Source of the DNA: an uncultured Clostridia bacterium
Lineage (GTDB): Bacteria > Bacillota > Clostridia > Peptostreptococcales > Anaerovoracaceae
Assembly: GCA_934277655.1 (NCBI GenBank)
Contig: CAKQVC010000042.1
Location: forward strand, 1-10,946
Length of the DNA: 10,946 bases
Direction of reading: 5' to 3'
Below the pieces are notes generated by a model. The model was not told the origin of the DNA. It saw only the letters and a list, made by a program, of their open reading frames with translations, and did not search any database. Within the stretch, counting starts at the first letter, position 1, and every line of letters begins with the position of its first letter. This document shows positions 1-6,024 of the stretch, in pieces. The position numbers and the translations under genes were made by a program.

Positions 1-424
1 TCTGGAAACTTACGATCTGCGGCAATCCTCCGTAGATCATGTAGTCATCCCAGGCATCATCATAATCGCCGTCATAAGCAGAAAAAAACTCTGCAAAGGA
101 GAGGGGATAGATTCTGATTTCATCACCTCTGCCACGGAACTCGGTCACAATATCGCTGGATAAGAACTTAGAGTTGCTTCCGGTGACATACACATCAATA
201 TTGCTCATGCGGAGCAGGCTGTTCAGCACTTCCTCAAATCGTGGCATAAACTGCACTTCATCTAGAAGCAGATAATATTTACCACCGTCTTTCATGGCAT
301 CTTTGATGTACTTGAAACACACCTTAGGATCTCTTAGTTCCTCATTTTCAATGTCTATTCCCATTTTATGTGCATCTGCACGTTTTTGTGTAATATAATC
401 TAATAAATTTAATAATATTTTTGA
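1..424 (-). pseudogene. 5'-truncated AAA+ ATPase of the DUF4143 (AAA_14) family, runs off the left edge
   Basis: The minus strand is open from 424 to the window edge. Counting from the first ATG (364), it shows a Walker B-like LLLDEVQ (residues about 32-38), a sensor-1-like VYVTGSNS, an arginine-finger-like EFRGRGDEI and the family phrase YPLSFAEFF, ending near YGGLPQI. These are hallmarks of the accessory AAA ATPases with a C-terminal DUF4143 domain. The P-loop that should precede this part is missing: reading upstream of the ATG, family-like residues (SKILLNLLDYITQKRADAHK) continue up to a TAA at 425-427, which sits where the Gly-Lys of Walker A would be encoded. Beyond that point no frame resumes the family. 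I infer a gene that lost its 5' end by recombination or deletion; an alternative is a short product starting at 364. Members of this family are common in accessory DNA and their cellular role is poorly defined. The C-terminus is outside the window. Confidence 0.6.
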
Positions 425-522
425 TTATGGTGTCTAAAATAGAAGAACTCAATCGTTACAGACGAGCAGCTATTCTTTTTAGGAGGTTCCTTCCGTAATA
501 TACCAAAGGTATCGGTATTTGG

Positions 523-568
523 AAAGAAAAAGTCGCTGAAACAAACAACATTCAGCGACTTTTTCTTT
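523..568. terminator. bidirectional Rho-independent terminator
   Basis: A perfect 18-bp stem runs from AAAGAAAAAGTCGCTGAA (523-540) to its complement (551-568), with a 10-nt loop. Because the outer stem is A-rich on one side and T-rich on the other, both strands carry a U-run after the GC core. It can end transcription of the tRNA on the minus strand and anything arriving from the left on the plus strand. Confidence 0.85.
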
Positions 569-580
569 ATAAGGGTTGGG

Positions 581-655
581 TGGTATCCCCGGGCGGAATC
601 GAACCGCCAACTATGCTTTAGGAGAGCACTGTTATATCCATTTAACTACGGAGAC
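581..655 (-). tRNA. tRNA-Arg (anticodon CCU)
   Basis: Read on the minus strand, a full cloverleaf is visible: a 7-bp acceptor stem GTCTCCG/CGGGGAT (655-649 with 591-585), a D arm closed by GTTA/TAAC with a GG in its loop, an anticodon stem GTGCT/AGCAT (629-625 with 617-613) with loop CTCCTAA, a 4-nt variable loop, and a T arm GGCGG-TTCGATT-CCGCC (608-592). The anticodon is CCU, reading AGG codons for arginine. The discriminator is A (584) and CCA is encoded (583-581). Its own promoter is not obvious, since the nearest TTGACA (669-664) would place the start inside the tRNA; the precursor therefore probably starts to the right and reads across the inverted tRNA-like copy at 671-743. A terminator follows at 523-568. 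Confidence 0.93.
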
Positions 656-670
656 ATATTAAATTGTCAA

Positions 671-743
671 GGTCTACGCTGTTAAATGGAATAATCCGAA
701 GGTGCTCTCCTAAAGCATCCTCTGATTCCCATTCCTTCAGACC
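671..743 (+). pseudogene. degenerate tRNA-Arg-like sequence, inverted relative to the real tRNA
   Basis: Positions 702-718 are identical to the 17-nt anticodon arm of the neighbouring tRNA (GTGCTCTCCTAAAGCAT, anticodon CCU) but lie on the opposite strand. Ten bases of the D arm (GTTAAATGGA, 681-690) are also identical and collinear. A cloverleaf can be drawn: acceptor-like GGTCT/AGACC (671-675 with 739-743), D stem GTTA/TAAT, and an anticodon stem extended to GGTGCT/AGCATC. There is no proper T arm and the acceptor stem is only 5 bp, or 7 bp if the pairing AAGGTCT/AGACCTT (669-745) is counted outward. The total length of 73 nt is tRNA-sized. TTTT follows at 744-747. It is most simply a decayed, inverted tRNA copy or an att-site remnant; a functional tRNA mimic is possible but unsupported. 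From 746 to 853 I see only AT-rich sequence. Confidence 0.55.
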
Positions 744-853
744 TTTTACTATTTTATCACAGCTTGACCAAAAATAGTAGAGGTATTTTTTAATTTCACT
801 AAAAACTTTTTAGGATCTTACCTTCGCTTCTATGGATACAATTCCTGCATGAT

Positions 854-912
854 AAAAACCGCTTCAGACTCAGCATCAGCCTCTCGACTATGTACCTCTG
901 AAAGCGGTTTTT
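854..912. terminator. terminator after the M20 peptidase gene, with an unusually long loop
   Basis: The arm AAAAACCGCTTCAGA (854-868) pairs with TCTGAAAGCGGTTTTT (897-912), leaving one bulged A and a 28-nt loop. On the minus strand the stem ends in TTTTTATC, and on the plus strand in TTTTTGTTT, so it can work in both directions. It starts about 30 nt past the stop codon of the M20 gene. A loop of 28 nt is much longer than the usual 3-8 nt. Confidence 0.75.
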
Positions 913-943
913 GTTTACATTTATTCACAATGATCATTCTTTA

Positions 944-2551
944 CTAAAGCAGACTGTCGATCATAGCCGGCACGATTGTTTCCAGATCCGGCATATAAAC
1001 CCTCTCGCACCACTGATGAATGTCACGGCAACGAGGTCCCAGATAAAAAGCCGGGGCTCCCAGTTTTGCGGAAGAATCAAAAGGTATATTATAAATAGAC
1101 GTTGGAAGAGTCAGATTATCCAGAACTTTTCGCTGCCCGGCAGGATCCGTGCAGGATAGATAGCTGGCATCGCCGATCCCCGTAAAATATGGAATGACCG
1201 ATAGTTTCAGTCCATAGTCAGCCGCTGTCTTGCTGATCTTTTCAGTAATTTCTGCTCCGTCATCTGCAAGATATGCGTTGCAGACAGCCGGATAATACGG
1301 CGGTGCTACGGCTATAACGACCATCGGATCATCACTGCCGGACTGTTCAATCATGCGTTGGATATAAAGCACGCTGGCATCCTGCAGAGTAAGACCTCCT
1401 GCCTCAATTTTTTCTCGAAGTTCTTTTTCCTGTGCCTTTTTCCACTGAGAAAATTCCGAATGTTCCCGCTCCATCCGTTCTTCCAGTTCTGAAAGCATCA
1501 AGACTTCCGGAACGGCCTGAACTTTCTGCTCCCGTGCCAACAGTCCCCGGCTTTCCGAAAACGCACAAGCTTTTTCGTACTTTTCCATAACTGCACAGAC
1601 CGCTTCTTCACAGATCCGCCGCAGTTTCCGGATAGCCTCATCTACCACGTTTTCGCCTAAAAACAGCAGATTGACGCACATGACAGCCATGGACGGCAGG
1701 GAAACATCGTATGTATTCTTCATATCTTTCATGATCTGAACAATCGGAGGTGCTGCTGCCAGTCCGAAATCCTCTGTGACAAGATCTGTATTCAGATCGA
1801 TCCTGGATGTAATCTCTCCGATAAGATGAGCTGCGTTAAGTCCTTTCAACGGTTCTCCGCAATGCGCCAGCCTGCCTTTGGCCACGATCATCGGTAAAAC
1901 CTTCCCGATACTGCCGTTATACAGCATAAAATCATTTCCTGCCAGGGGCAGCTGCGGTTCCAGAACCAACGAAGCCGCATATTCCAGCTGAAAACGCTTT
2001 TGGATATCCAGCAGTACATCAACTGCGCTCCTCATGCCGGCAGATATGTTTTCCTCGTCATAAACACCGACAAATAGCAGTCCCGTTTCCGAATCCTCCG
2101 GCAAGGTCAACGTTTTATAAATCCCAATGGCAAGACCGCCTTTCATGTCGGCAGTTCCCCGCCCGGCAAGCCAGTCTCCGCTTCTCAGCTCTTCTCTGAG
2201 CTGATCGCTTCCCAGATTTCTTCGCAAAATCTCTTCTCCCAGCTTTTCGGGCTGCAGGGCGAACGATTTCAGTTCTCCATAGCAGCCGATCTCAACCGCA
2301 TCGTAGTGTCCGGTAAGAATCAACGTTCTCGGACTTTTTCCCTTTTTCAGTGCCCAGACGATGGTTCTTCCCATAAAGTCTCCCGTATCTTCCATGCCCC
2401 AACACTCCGGATGCTCTGAAAAATAAGGGTCTGCTTCAAAAAACGATGCAATTTTTTTTGCAACTTTCTGTTCACTTACGGTTCCGGTATCACTCTGCAC
2501 GGCCACCAGTTCTTTCATGATCTGCCGTATCATAAGGTTTTCTACTGCCAT
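944..2551 (-). CDS. M20-family zinc metallopeptidase, RocB-like
   Basis: This 535-residue protein has the M20 co-catalytic zinc layout: LTGHYDAVEI with H82 and D84, GRGTADMKGG with bridging D135, and YDEEN with the Glu pair E166/E167 (general base and zinc ligand). The overall length and the spacing between motifs resemble RocB of Bacillus (about 560 residues), a protein linked to arginine utilisation whose reaction is not established; it is longer than ordinary M20 dipeptidases or deacylases (about 380-450). No signal peptide or membrane segment is visible, so it should be cytoplasmic. The start at 2551 is supported by AAAGGAAAAG just upstream; a second Met at codon 7 is possible. The gene ends in TAG followed at once by TAA. 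It lies 104 nt downstream of the lipoprotein gene and is followed by the terminator at 854-912. Nothing in the window belongs to arginine catabolism, so the substrate is open: an N-acyl or peptide amide bond is the family expectation. Confidence 0.9.
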   Translation of the reverse strand: MAVENLMIRQIMKELVAVQSDTGTVSEQKVAKKIASFFEADPYFSEHPECWGMEDTGDFMGRTIVWALKKGKSPRTLILTGHYDAVEIGCYGELKSFALQPEKLGEEILRRNLGSDQLREELRSGDWLAGRGTADMKGGLAIGIYKTLTLPEDSETGLLFVGVYDEENISAGMRSAVDVLLDIQKRFQLEYAASLVLEPQLPLAGNDFMLYNGSIGKVLPMIVAKGRLAHCGEPLKGLNAAHLIGEITSRIDLNTDLVTEDFGLAAAPPIVQIMKDMKNTYDVSLPSMAVMCVNLLFLGENVVDEAIRKLRRICEEAVCAVMEKYEKACAFSESRGLLAREQKVQAVPEVLMLSELEERMEREHSEFSQWKKAQEKELREKIEAGGLTLQDASVLYIQRMIEQSGSDDPMVVIAVAPPYYPAVCNAYLADDGAEITEKISKTAADYGLKLSVIPYFTGIGDASYLSCTDPAGQRKVLDNLTLPTSIYNIPFDSSAKLGAPAFYLGPRCRDIHQWCERVYMPDLETIVPAMIDSLL

Positions 2552-2644
2552 AGCTTTTCCTTTCTGTCCTTCCTATTCTTCTCGTTTTCCTCAGATCACA
2601 GCTGCTCTGTTGTCTTTCCCTGCAAAAAAGATTTTGCGACCCAG

Positions 2645-2650
2645 ATTATA
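2645..2650 (-). promoter_or_regulatory. possible -10 box for the M20 peptidase gene
   Basis: Reading the minus strand, a perfect TATAAT lies 5 nt after the lipoprotein stop codon, about 95 nt ahead of the peptidase start. No convincing -35 box is seen 16-18 nt upstream, so it may be weak, activator-dependent or fortuitous. The rest of this 104-nt gap holds only a weak AT-rich hairpin (GCAAAA/TTTTGC) and the ribosome binding site of the peptidase gene. Confidence 0.25.
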
Positions 2651-2655
2651 TCCGT

Positions 2656-3501
2656 TTATTGGTAGAGCCGCTCTCTTTCTGCATAGACATAAGCGCTCAT
2701 ATTGCCGTCTTCATCATAGACCGCATCCACACGGACTGTGATCGTGTCGATGTATCCGTCTCCCTGGAAACTCTTCTTTTCGTAGACACCGTAATAGTCT
2801 TCCGTCTTTTCTGCCTGCTTCCATGTTGTCTGCAGTGCTTTTTCTACTTTAGACTTGGACAGTACCACACCATAAGATGATTTGATACTGCTCAGAATAT
2901 CGGAAATATCTTCGGATGTGCCATAAATCGTTCTGGACGTATAGCCAGTATACTGATAATAATTTTTATCTATGCTGTTGTGGTAGACACCGGACTCTAT
3001 CACGCTTTTTTCAGTGTCATCATCCTCGACTGCTGCTACATAAGTCAGTTTGTCGATTTCCTCTCCATCGTAAGTTTCATATTCGTTGAATTGAACCACA
3101 TAACTGCTGCCGGATGCTGTCGCTGCAAGTCCGCTTTGCAGATTAGACTGCAGTTTATCTCCCACTTTGGAAATATCTTTATAGCTGATTTTCGCAAGAG
3201 ATGGTTCCATCGTGAAGTTTTTCGCAACTTTAAGGTTGAAGTCATAGGAGTCGCCCTCCTCTGCCTCTTCCGATTCTCCGACCTTCTTATCGCTTTCAGG
3301 AAGGGTTTCGCCGATTTCTTCATCGCTATCTGTGTCAGCACCCTGGCTGTCTCCGTTTCCTTCAGTATCTTGATCTGTAGTTTCCTCTGTCTGCTGATTT
3401 GCAGTATCAGAGCCAGAATTCTGGTTGTCTTTGCCGCCACACGCTGTCATCGAAAAAGTCAGTGTTGCGATCATAAATATCATAAATAATTTCTTCTTCA
3501 T
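2656..3501 (-). CDS. secreted lipoprotein of unknown function
   Basis: This encodes 281 residues. Residues 1-21 form a lipoprotein signal peptide: MKKK, a hydrophobic core, then a lipobox ending in Cys21 (SMTAC), followed by GG and a long acidic, Ser/Thr/Gln-rich linker to about residue 85. The C-terminal two thirds (about 86-281) look like a folded domain with many Tyr and alternating polar/hydrophobic stretches, and no family I recognise. By the lipobox rule it should be anchored to the outer face of the cytoplasmic membrane. The start at 3501 is chosen because AGAGAGGA precedes it at good spacing and the signal peptide begins exactly there; an upstream TTG at 3546 would add 15 charged residues before the signal peptide and is unlikely. 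It has its own promoter (3564-3595) and is followed after 104 nt by the peptidase gene, so the two may be cotranscribed. Confidence 0.85.
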   Translation of the reverse strand: MKKKLFMIFMIATLTFSMTACGGKDNQNSGSDTANQQTEETTDQDTEGNGDSQGADTDSDEEIGETLPESDKKVGESEEAEEGDSYDFNLKVAKNFTMEPSLAKISYKDISKVGDKLQSNLQSGLAATASGSSYVVQFNEYETYDGEEIDKLTYVAAVEDDDTEKSVIESGVYHNSIDKNYYQYTGYTSRTIYGTSEDISDILSSIKSSYGVVLSKSKVEKALQTTWKQAEKTEDYYGVYEKKSFQGDGYIDTITVRVDAVYDEDGNMSAYVYAERERLYQ

Positions 3502-3527
3502 GTTCTTGTCCTCTCTGGTTTTTGTTG

Positions 3528-3547
3528 CTCGCCAGCCATCCGGCAAG
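3528..3547 (-). other. short hairpin in the lipoprotein mRNA leader
   Basis: On the minus strand CTTGCCGG pairs with CTGGCGAG (one G-T near the loop, one T-G) around a 4-nt loop ATGG, about 27 nt ahead of the lipoprotein start. No U-run follows, so it is not a terminator. It may stabilise the mRNA leader; function unproven. Confidence 0.4.
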
Positions 3548-3563
3548 AGTTTTCACTGTTTCT

Positions 3564-3595
3564 ATTATACTATTTTCTCTTGTAATCTTTGTGAA
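3564..3595 (-). promoter_or_regulatory. promoter for the lipoprotein gene
   Basis: The minus strand shows TTCACA (3595-3590), then a 17-nt spacer and TAGTAT, with an overlapping perfect TATAAT at 3569-3564. The two -10 options imply slightly different starts, giving a leader of about 55-60 nt. It sits in the 125-nt gap between the desulfurase stop and the lipoprotein start, where no terminator for the desulfurase is visible. Confidence 0.5.
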
Positions 3596-3626
3596 ATAGA
3601 TGTGTATGCTTATACTTTACCTTCTT

Positions 3627-4775
3627 TTACGACTCTTGTCTACATGAAATTTTCCATACAGCATCTGCAAGTTTTTCCATGTGTTTTTTTGTGTTAAAAG
3701 GTCCAACGCTGACCCTGATGCCGCCCCGATCCCATGTTCCGATAGTTTTATGCGCCAGTCCTGCACAATGGTAACCACCTCGCACTGCAATTCCATACTC
3801 GTTTCCCAGAATGGAAGTAGCTTCTTCTGCCGTAATGCCTGCGATATTAAACAAAGTAATACCTGTTTTTTTGTCAGCATCCGGACCATAACGAGTAACG
3901 GCCTGCATATTATCTAGCTTTTCATCGATAAAAGCAATCAGCTCTTCTTCATACTGTGCGATAACATCAACACCGATTTTCTTTACAAACTCTGCCGCTG
4001 CTCCCAGTCCGATGATTCCCGGCGCATTGATCGTGCCTGCTTCATATCCTTCTGGAAACTCCTTTGGCTGTACCCTGCTCTTTGATTCGGTTCCCGTTCC
4101 CCCTTCGCAAAACGTTTTCAGGCTGACATCGCGGCTGACATAGAGTCCTCCCGTTCCTAAAGGACCCAGAAGGCCTTTGTGTCCTGGAAAAGCTAGCAGA
4201 TCAATCCCCAGTTCTTCAACATTGATCTCCATTGTTCCTGCTCCCTGTGCCCCATCCACCAGAAACAGGATTCCTTTTCTGCGGGCGATCCGGCCGATCT
4301 CCGTTAACGGCATTTTCGTACCGGTCACATTAGAAGCTGCTGTAACAGCAATCATTTTTGTTTCCGGGCGTATGGCTTTTTCGATATCAATTGGATGGAT
4401 CATGCCTTCCCGGTCTGCACGGATGACGGACTGGGTAATGATTCCCGCACTTTCCATGCTTTTCAACGGCCGCAGCACTGAATTATGCTCCATAGAGGTC
4501 GTTATAACATGATCGCCTGCATGCAGAGCTCCTTTAAGCCCCAGGTTTAAGGCCTCTGTCGTATTTTTCGTAAAAACCAGACGCTCTCCTTCCTGGATGT
4601 GAAAGACAGAAGCTACAGCCCGCCTTGCCCGGTAAACCTCCTCTCCAGTCCGGATGGACATATAATGTCCGGATCTGCCCGGGTTTCCGCAGTAATGCAG
4701 CATGCAGTCCTCCATTGCTCCCAGCATCGACCTGGGTTTAGGATAGGAGGTTGCTCCGTTATCTAAATATATCAT
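3627..4775 (-). CDS. PLP-dependent cysteine desulfurase family protein (class V aminotransferase fold, EF2568-like)
   Basis: This 382-residue protein has all the marks of a group II NifS/SufS-type enzyme, which moves sulfur (or selenium) from cysteine to an active-site Cys. It begins IYLDNGATSYPKP; H97 in SMEHNS stacks on PLP; D174 and Q177 (VDGAQG) contact the cofactor; K200 in FPGHKG is the Schiff-base lysine; C337 in RGGYHCAG is the likely persulfide-forming Cys; R354 in IRVSVGPF should bind the substrate carboxylate. The opening motif and the CGNPGRSGH segment (residues 29-37) are typical of the EF2568 subfamily rather than SufS itself. No sufU, iscU or selD lies in the window, so the acceptor is unknown. 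The ATG at 4775 is preferred because GTGAGGA lies 5 nt upstream; the TTG at 4796 would add seven residues with no binding site. A terminator-like hairpin ends just before this binding site. Confidence 0.9.
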   Translation of the reverse strand: MIYLDNGATSYPKPRSMLGAMEDCMLHYCGNPGRSGHYMSIRTGEEVYRARRAVASVFHIQEGERLVFTKNTTEALNLGLKGALHAGDHVITTSMEHNSVLRPLKSMESAGIITQSVIRADREGMIHPIDIEKAIRPETKMIAVTAASNVTGTKMPLTEIGRIARRKGILFLVDGAQGAGTMEINVEELGIDLLAFPGHKGLLGPLGTGGLYVSRDVSLKTFCEGGTGTESKSRVQPKEFPEGYEAGTINAPGIIGLGAAAEFVKKIGVDVIAQYEEELIAFIDEKLDNMQAVTRYGPDADKKTGITLFNIAGITAEEATSILGNEYGIAVRGGYHCAGLAHKTIGTWDRGGIRVSVGPFNTKKHMEKLADAVWKISCRQES

Positions 4776-4786
4776 GACATTCCTCA

Positions 4787-4822
4787 CAAAAATCAAAATA
4801 GAGGACAGAAAGTGTCCTCTAT
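4787..4822 (-). terminator. terminator/attenuator hairpin directly upstream of the desulfurase gene
   Basis: A perfect 10-bp stem ATAGAGGACA/TGTCCTCTAT (4798-4807 with 4813-4822) encloses a 5-nt loop. On the minus strand it is followed by TTTTGATTTTT, so it should end the YdcF-like gene transcript. The run ends only a few bases before the Shine-Dalgarno of the desulfurase gene, leaving no room for a promoter in between. Just upstream (about 4830-4845) a second small hairpin GCAGC/GCTGC is present. The plus strand has no U-run here. Confidence 0.7.
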
Positions 4823-4861
4823 ATACTATGCAGCCTGCCAGCTGCTTGTGTGTTTTTTTCC

Positions 4862-5578
4862 TTACTCCCCGTGACTGCTTATTCCACTTCCGCTGATCGG
4901 AATCGCATCGCCGCTGTATGTCGCCTTGCTGCGGATGAGAACTTTAAAGAAGTCCTTATCTCTTGCCAGAATCTCTCTGATCTCACGATAAGTCTGACCA
5001 AAATAACTTTCCTGATCCGATGCTACTCCCCGAACATCCATCCCCAGCTTTTCTCCGATATACAGCGTCCGATACTCATGATACTTCTGTGTAACGACAA
5101 TTGCCTTGTCAATTTTAAATATCGTAATTGCACGATACATAGAATCATAAGTTGAAAAGCCTGCATGGTCGCAAAAAATGTCTTCTGCAGGAATTCCCGC
5201 TGCCTTGGTATATTTCAACATGACATGGATTTCATTATGACCTTGCTGTCCATTATCACCGGTAAGCAGGATTTTCGGCACAATTCCTTCTTTATAAAGG
5301 GTAATCCCGACATCCAACCGGTCTTTCAGCATCGGGCTTGGTGTTTCCGAATCTTCAATACCGCATCCCAGTACAACAGCACAATTTGCTCCGAAATCCC
5401 GCAGTTCCCGGACGCTTGCTGTATTGATTTCAGAATCTCCGGTAACCGTATATACCAGATTATCGTCCGCAACGTGTTTCACATGTTCACTCAGCAAAAA
5501 TACGCAGGCTGCTCCGATAAGTGCCAGAATTAAAATGCCGACCAGCACTTTCAATATAAAATTTCTTATTTTTCTCAT
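4862..5578 (-). CDS. YdcF/SanA-like DUF218 membrane-anchored protein
   Basis: The 238-residue product starts with a short basic tail and one membrane helix (about residues 8-30), so the rest probably faces outward. The DUF218 core follows: AVVLGCGIED (67-76), SPMLKDRLD (81-89), ILLTGDNG (103-110), NEIHVMLKY, DHAGFSTYDSMYRA (137-150), VVTQKYHEYR (161-170) and GVASD. Length and motif order match the SanA/YdcF family, whose E. coli member SanA contributes to the envelope barrier against vancomycin at high temperature; the biochemical activity is unknown. The start at 5578 has an AGAGGAG some 14 nt upstream, which is far, plus a closer A-rich AGAAAAGAA, so initiation may be modest. It has its own promoter at 5702-5730 and ends at the hairpin 4798-4822. 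Confidence 0.88.
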   Translation of the reverse strand: MRKIRNFILKVLVGILILALIGAACVFLLSEHVKHVADDNLVYTVTGDSEINTASVRELRDFGANCAVVLGCGIEDSETPSPMLKDRLDVGITLYKEGIVPKILLTGDNGQQGHNEIHVMLKYTKAAGIPAEDIFCDHAGFSTYDSMYRAITIFKIDKAIVVTQKYHEYRTLYIGEKLGMDVRGVASDQESYFGQTYREIREILARDKDFFKVLIRSKATYSGDAIPISGSGISSHGE

Positions 5579-5601
5579 TTCTTTTCTGTCTGCTCCTCTT
5601 T

Positions 5602-5617
5602 AATCGTATAATCGTAT
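5602..5617. repeat. tandem 8-bp direct repeat AATCGTAT
   Basis: AATCGTAT occurs twice in a row (5602-5609 and 5610-5617), 24 nt ahead of the YdcF-like gene start and inside its predicted mRNA leader. It could be a regulator site or chance; nothing else in the window repeats it. Confidence 0.4.
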
Positions 5618-5701
5618 AGCAGAAACTACGCTTTGCATTCCTTCTGTCGTTTCGGAATCGCAGCCGCTCAGTTTTCGCTTTTTTTTTTCTTTTCTTCTAT
5701 T

Positions 5702-5730
5702 ATTATTCTATATTTACCATTCTTTTTCAA
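5702..5730 (-). promoter_or_regulatory. sigma-A-type promoter for the YdcF-like gene
   Basis: On the minus strand TTGAAA (5730-5725) is followed after exactly 17 nt by AATAAT (5707-5702), one base from consensus at the -10 and two at the -35. Transcription would start near 5695, giving a leader of about 117 nt that includes the tandem repeat at 5602-5617. Confidence 0.6.
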
Positions 5731-5805
5731 GTATTTTTTCTTTCTCTTTTTACGACCCTCTTTCTCTGCTCATTGTTCGTTTCTTGAGAAGCCTGTATGC
5801 GAGAC

Positions 5806-5834
5806 TGGATTTTTGCTCCTTTTTCTACTATAAT
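5806..5834 (+). promoter_or_regulatory. promoter for aroF
   Basis: A perfect TATAAT (5829-5834) is preceded after 17 nt by TGGATT (5806-5811), a poor match to TTGACA. Transcription would begin near 5841 and give a leader of about 180 nt before the aroF start. Confidence 0.5.
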
Positions 5835-5954
5835 AGAAAGCAGAAACTTGTCGCTGGTTATTGCTGCATTCCCTCGCGGATTTCATTACCTATCTGTTGC
5901 GAATAAGCGGTTATCGGTTATAGAGCAATGCCCTGTAGTCACAGAGCCGTAACA

Positions 5955-5979
5955 GATGCATATGGCTGGGATATGCATC
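5955..5979 (+). promoter_or_regulatory. leader hairpin ahead of aroF
   Basis: GATGCATAT (5955-5963) and ATATGCATC (5971-5979) are a perfect 9-bp inverted repeat around GGCTGGG. It lies inside the predicted aroF transcript 45 nt before the start codon. No U-run follows, so it is not an ordinary terminator; it may be an operator or an RNA element controlling aroF. Confidence 0.45.
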
Positions 5980-6024
5980 GTCTATAAACGATTTAATTTC
6001 TATGAAAGAAAAAGGAGATTTTGT

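Larger units (their letters stand above)
5579..6024. other. divergent intergenic region between the YdcF-like gene and aroF
   Basis: No gene is supported in these 446 nt. The left part is the leader and promoter of the minus gene. From about 5677 to 5765 it is strongly T/C-rich on the plus strand (runs of T up to 10), typical of divergent promoters. The right part holds the aroF promoter, then about 180 nt of leader with three copies of GGTTAT (5856, 5909 and 5916), a hairpin at 5955-5979 and the strong AAGGAG ribosome binding site (6013-6018). No T-box motif (AGGGTGG) is present. Confidence 0.6.

Noticed and set aside
664..669. TTGACA on the minus strand as the -35 of the tRNA promoter
   Set aside because: With normal spacing the -10 and start site would fall inside the tRNA, so it cannot make the full precursor.
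642..809. Minus-strand open frame (about 56 codons) ending inside the tRNA D arm, with protein-like residues such as GLKEWESEDALGEHL
   Set aside because: It has no ATG, GTG or TTG start, is bounded by stops on both sides, and its most distinctive part is simply the complement of the tRNA-derived 17-mer.
5956..6024. Upstream in-frame ATG for aroF adding 23 residues
   Set aside because: No ribosome binding site, basic and unlike the family, and it lies within the leader hairpin; AAGGAG at 6013-6018 fits the ATG at 6025.
5841..6024. T-box riboswitch ahead of aroF
   Set aside because: No AGGGTGG T-box sequence and no terminator with U-run in the leader.
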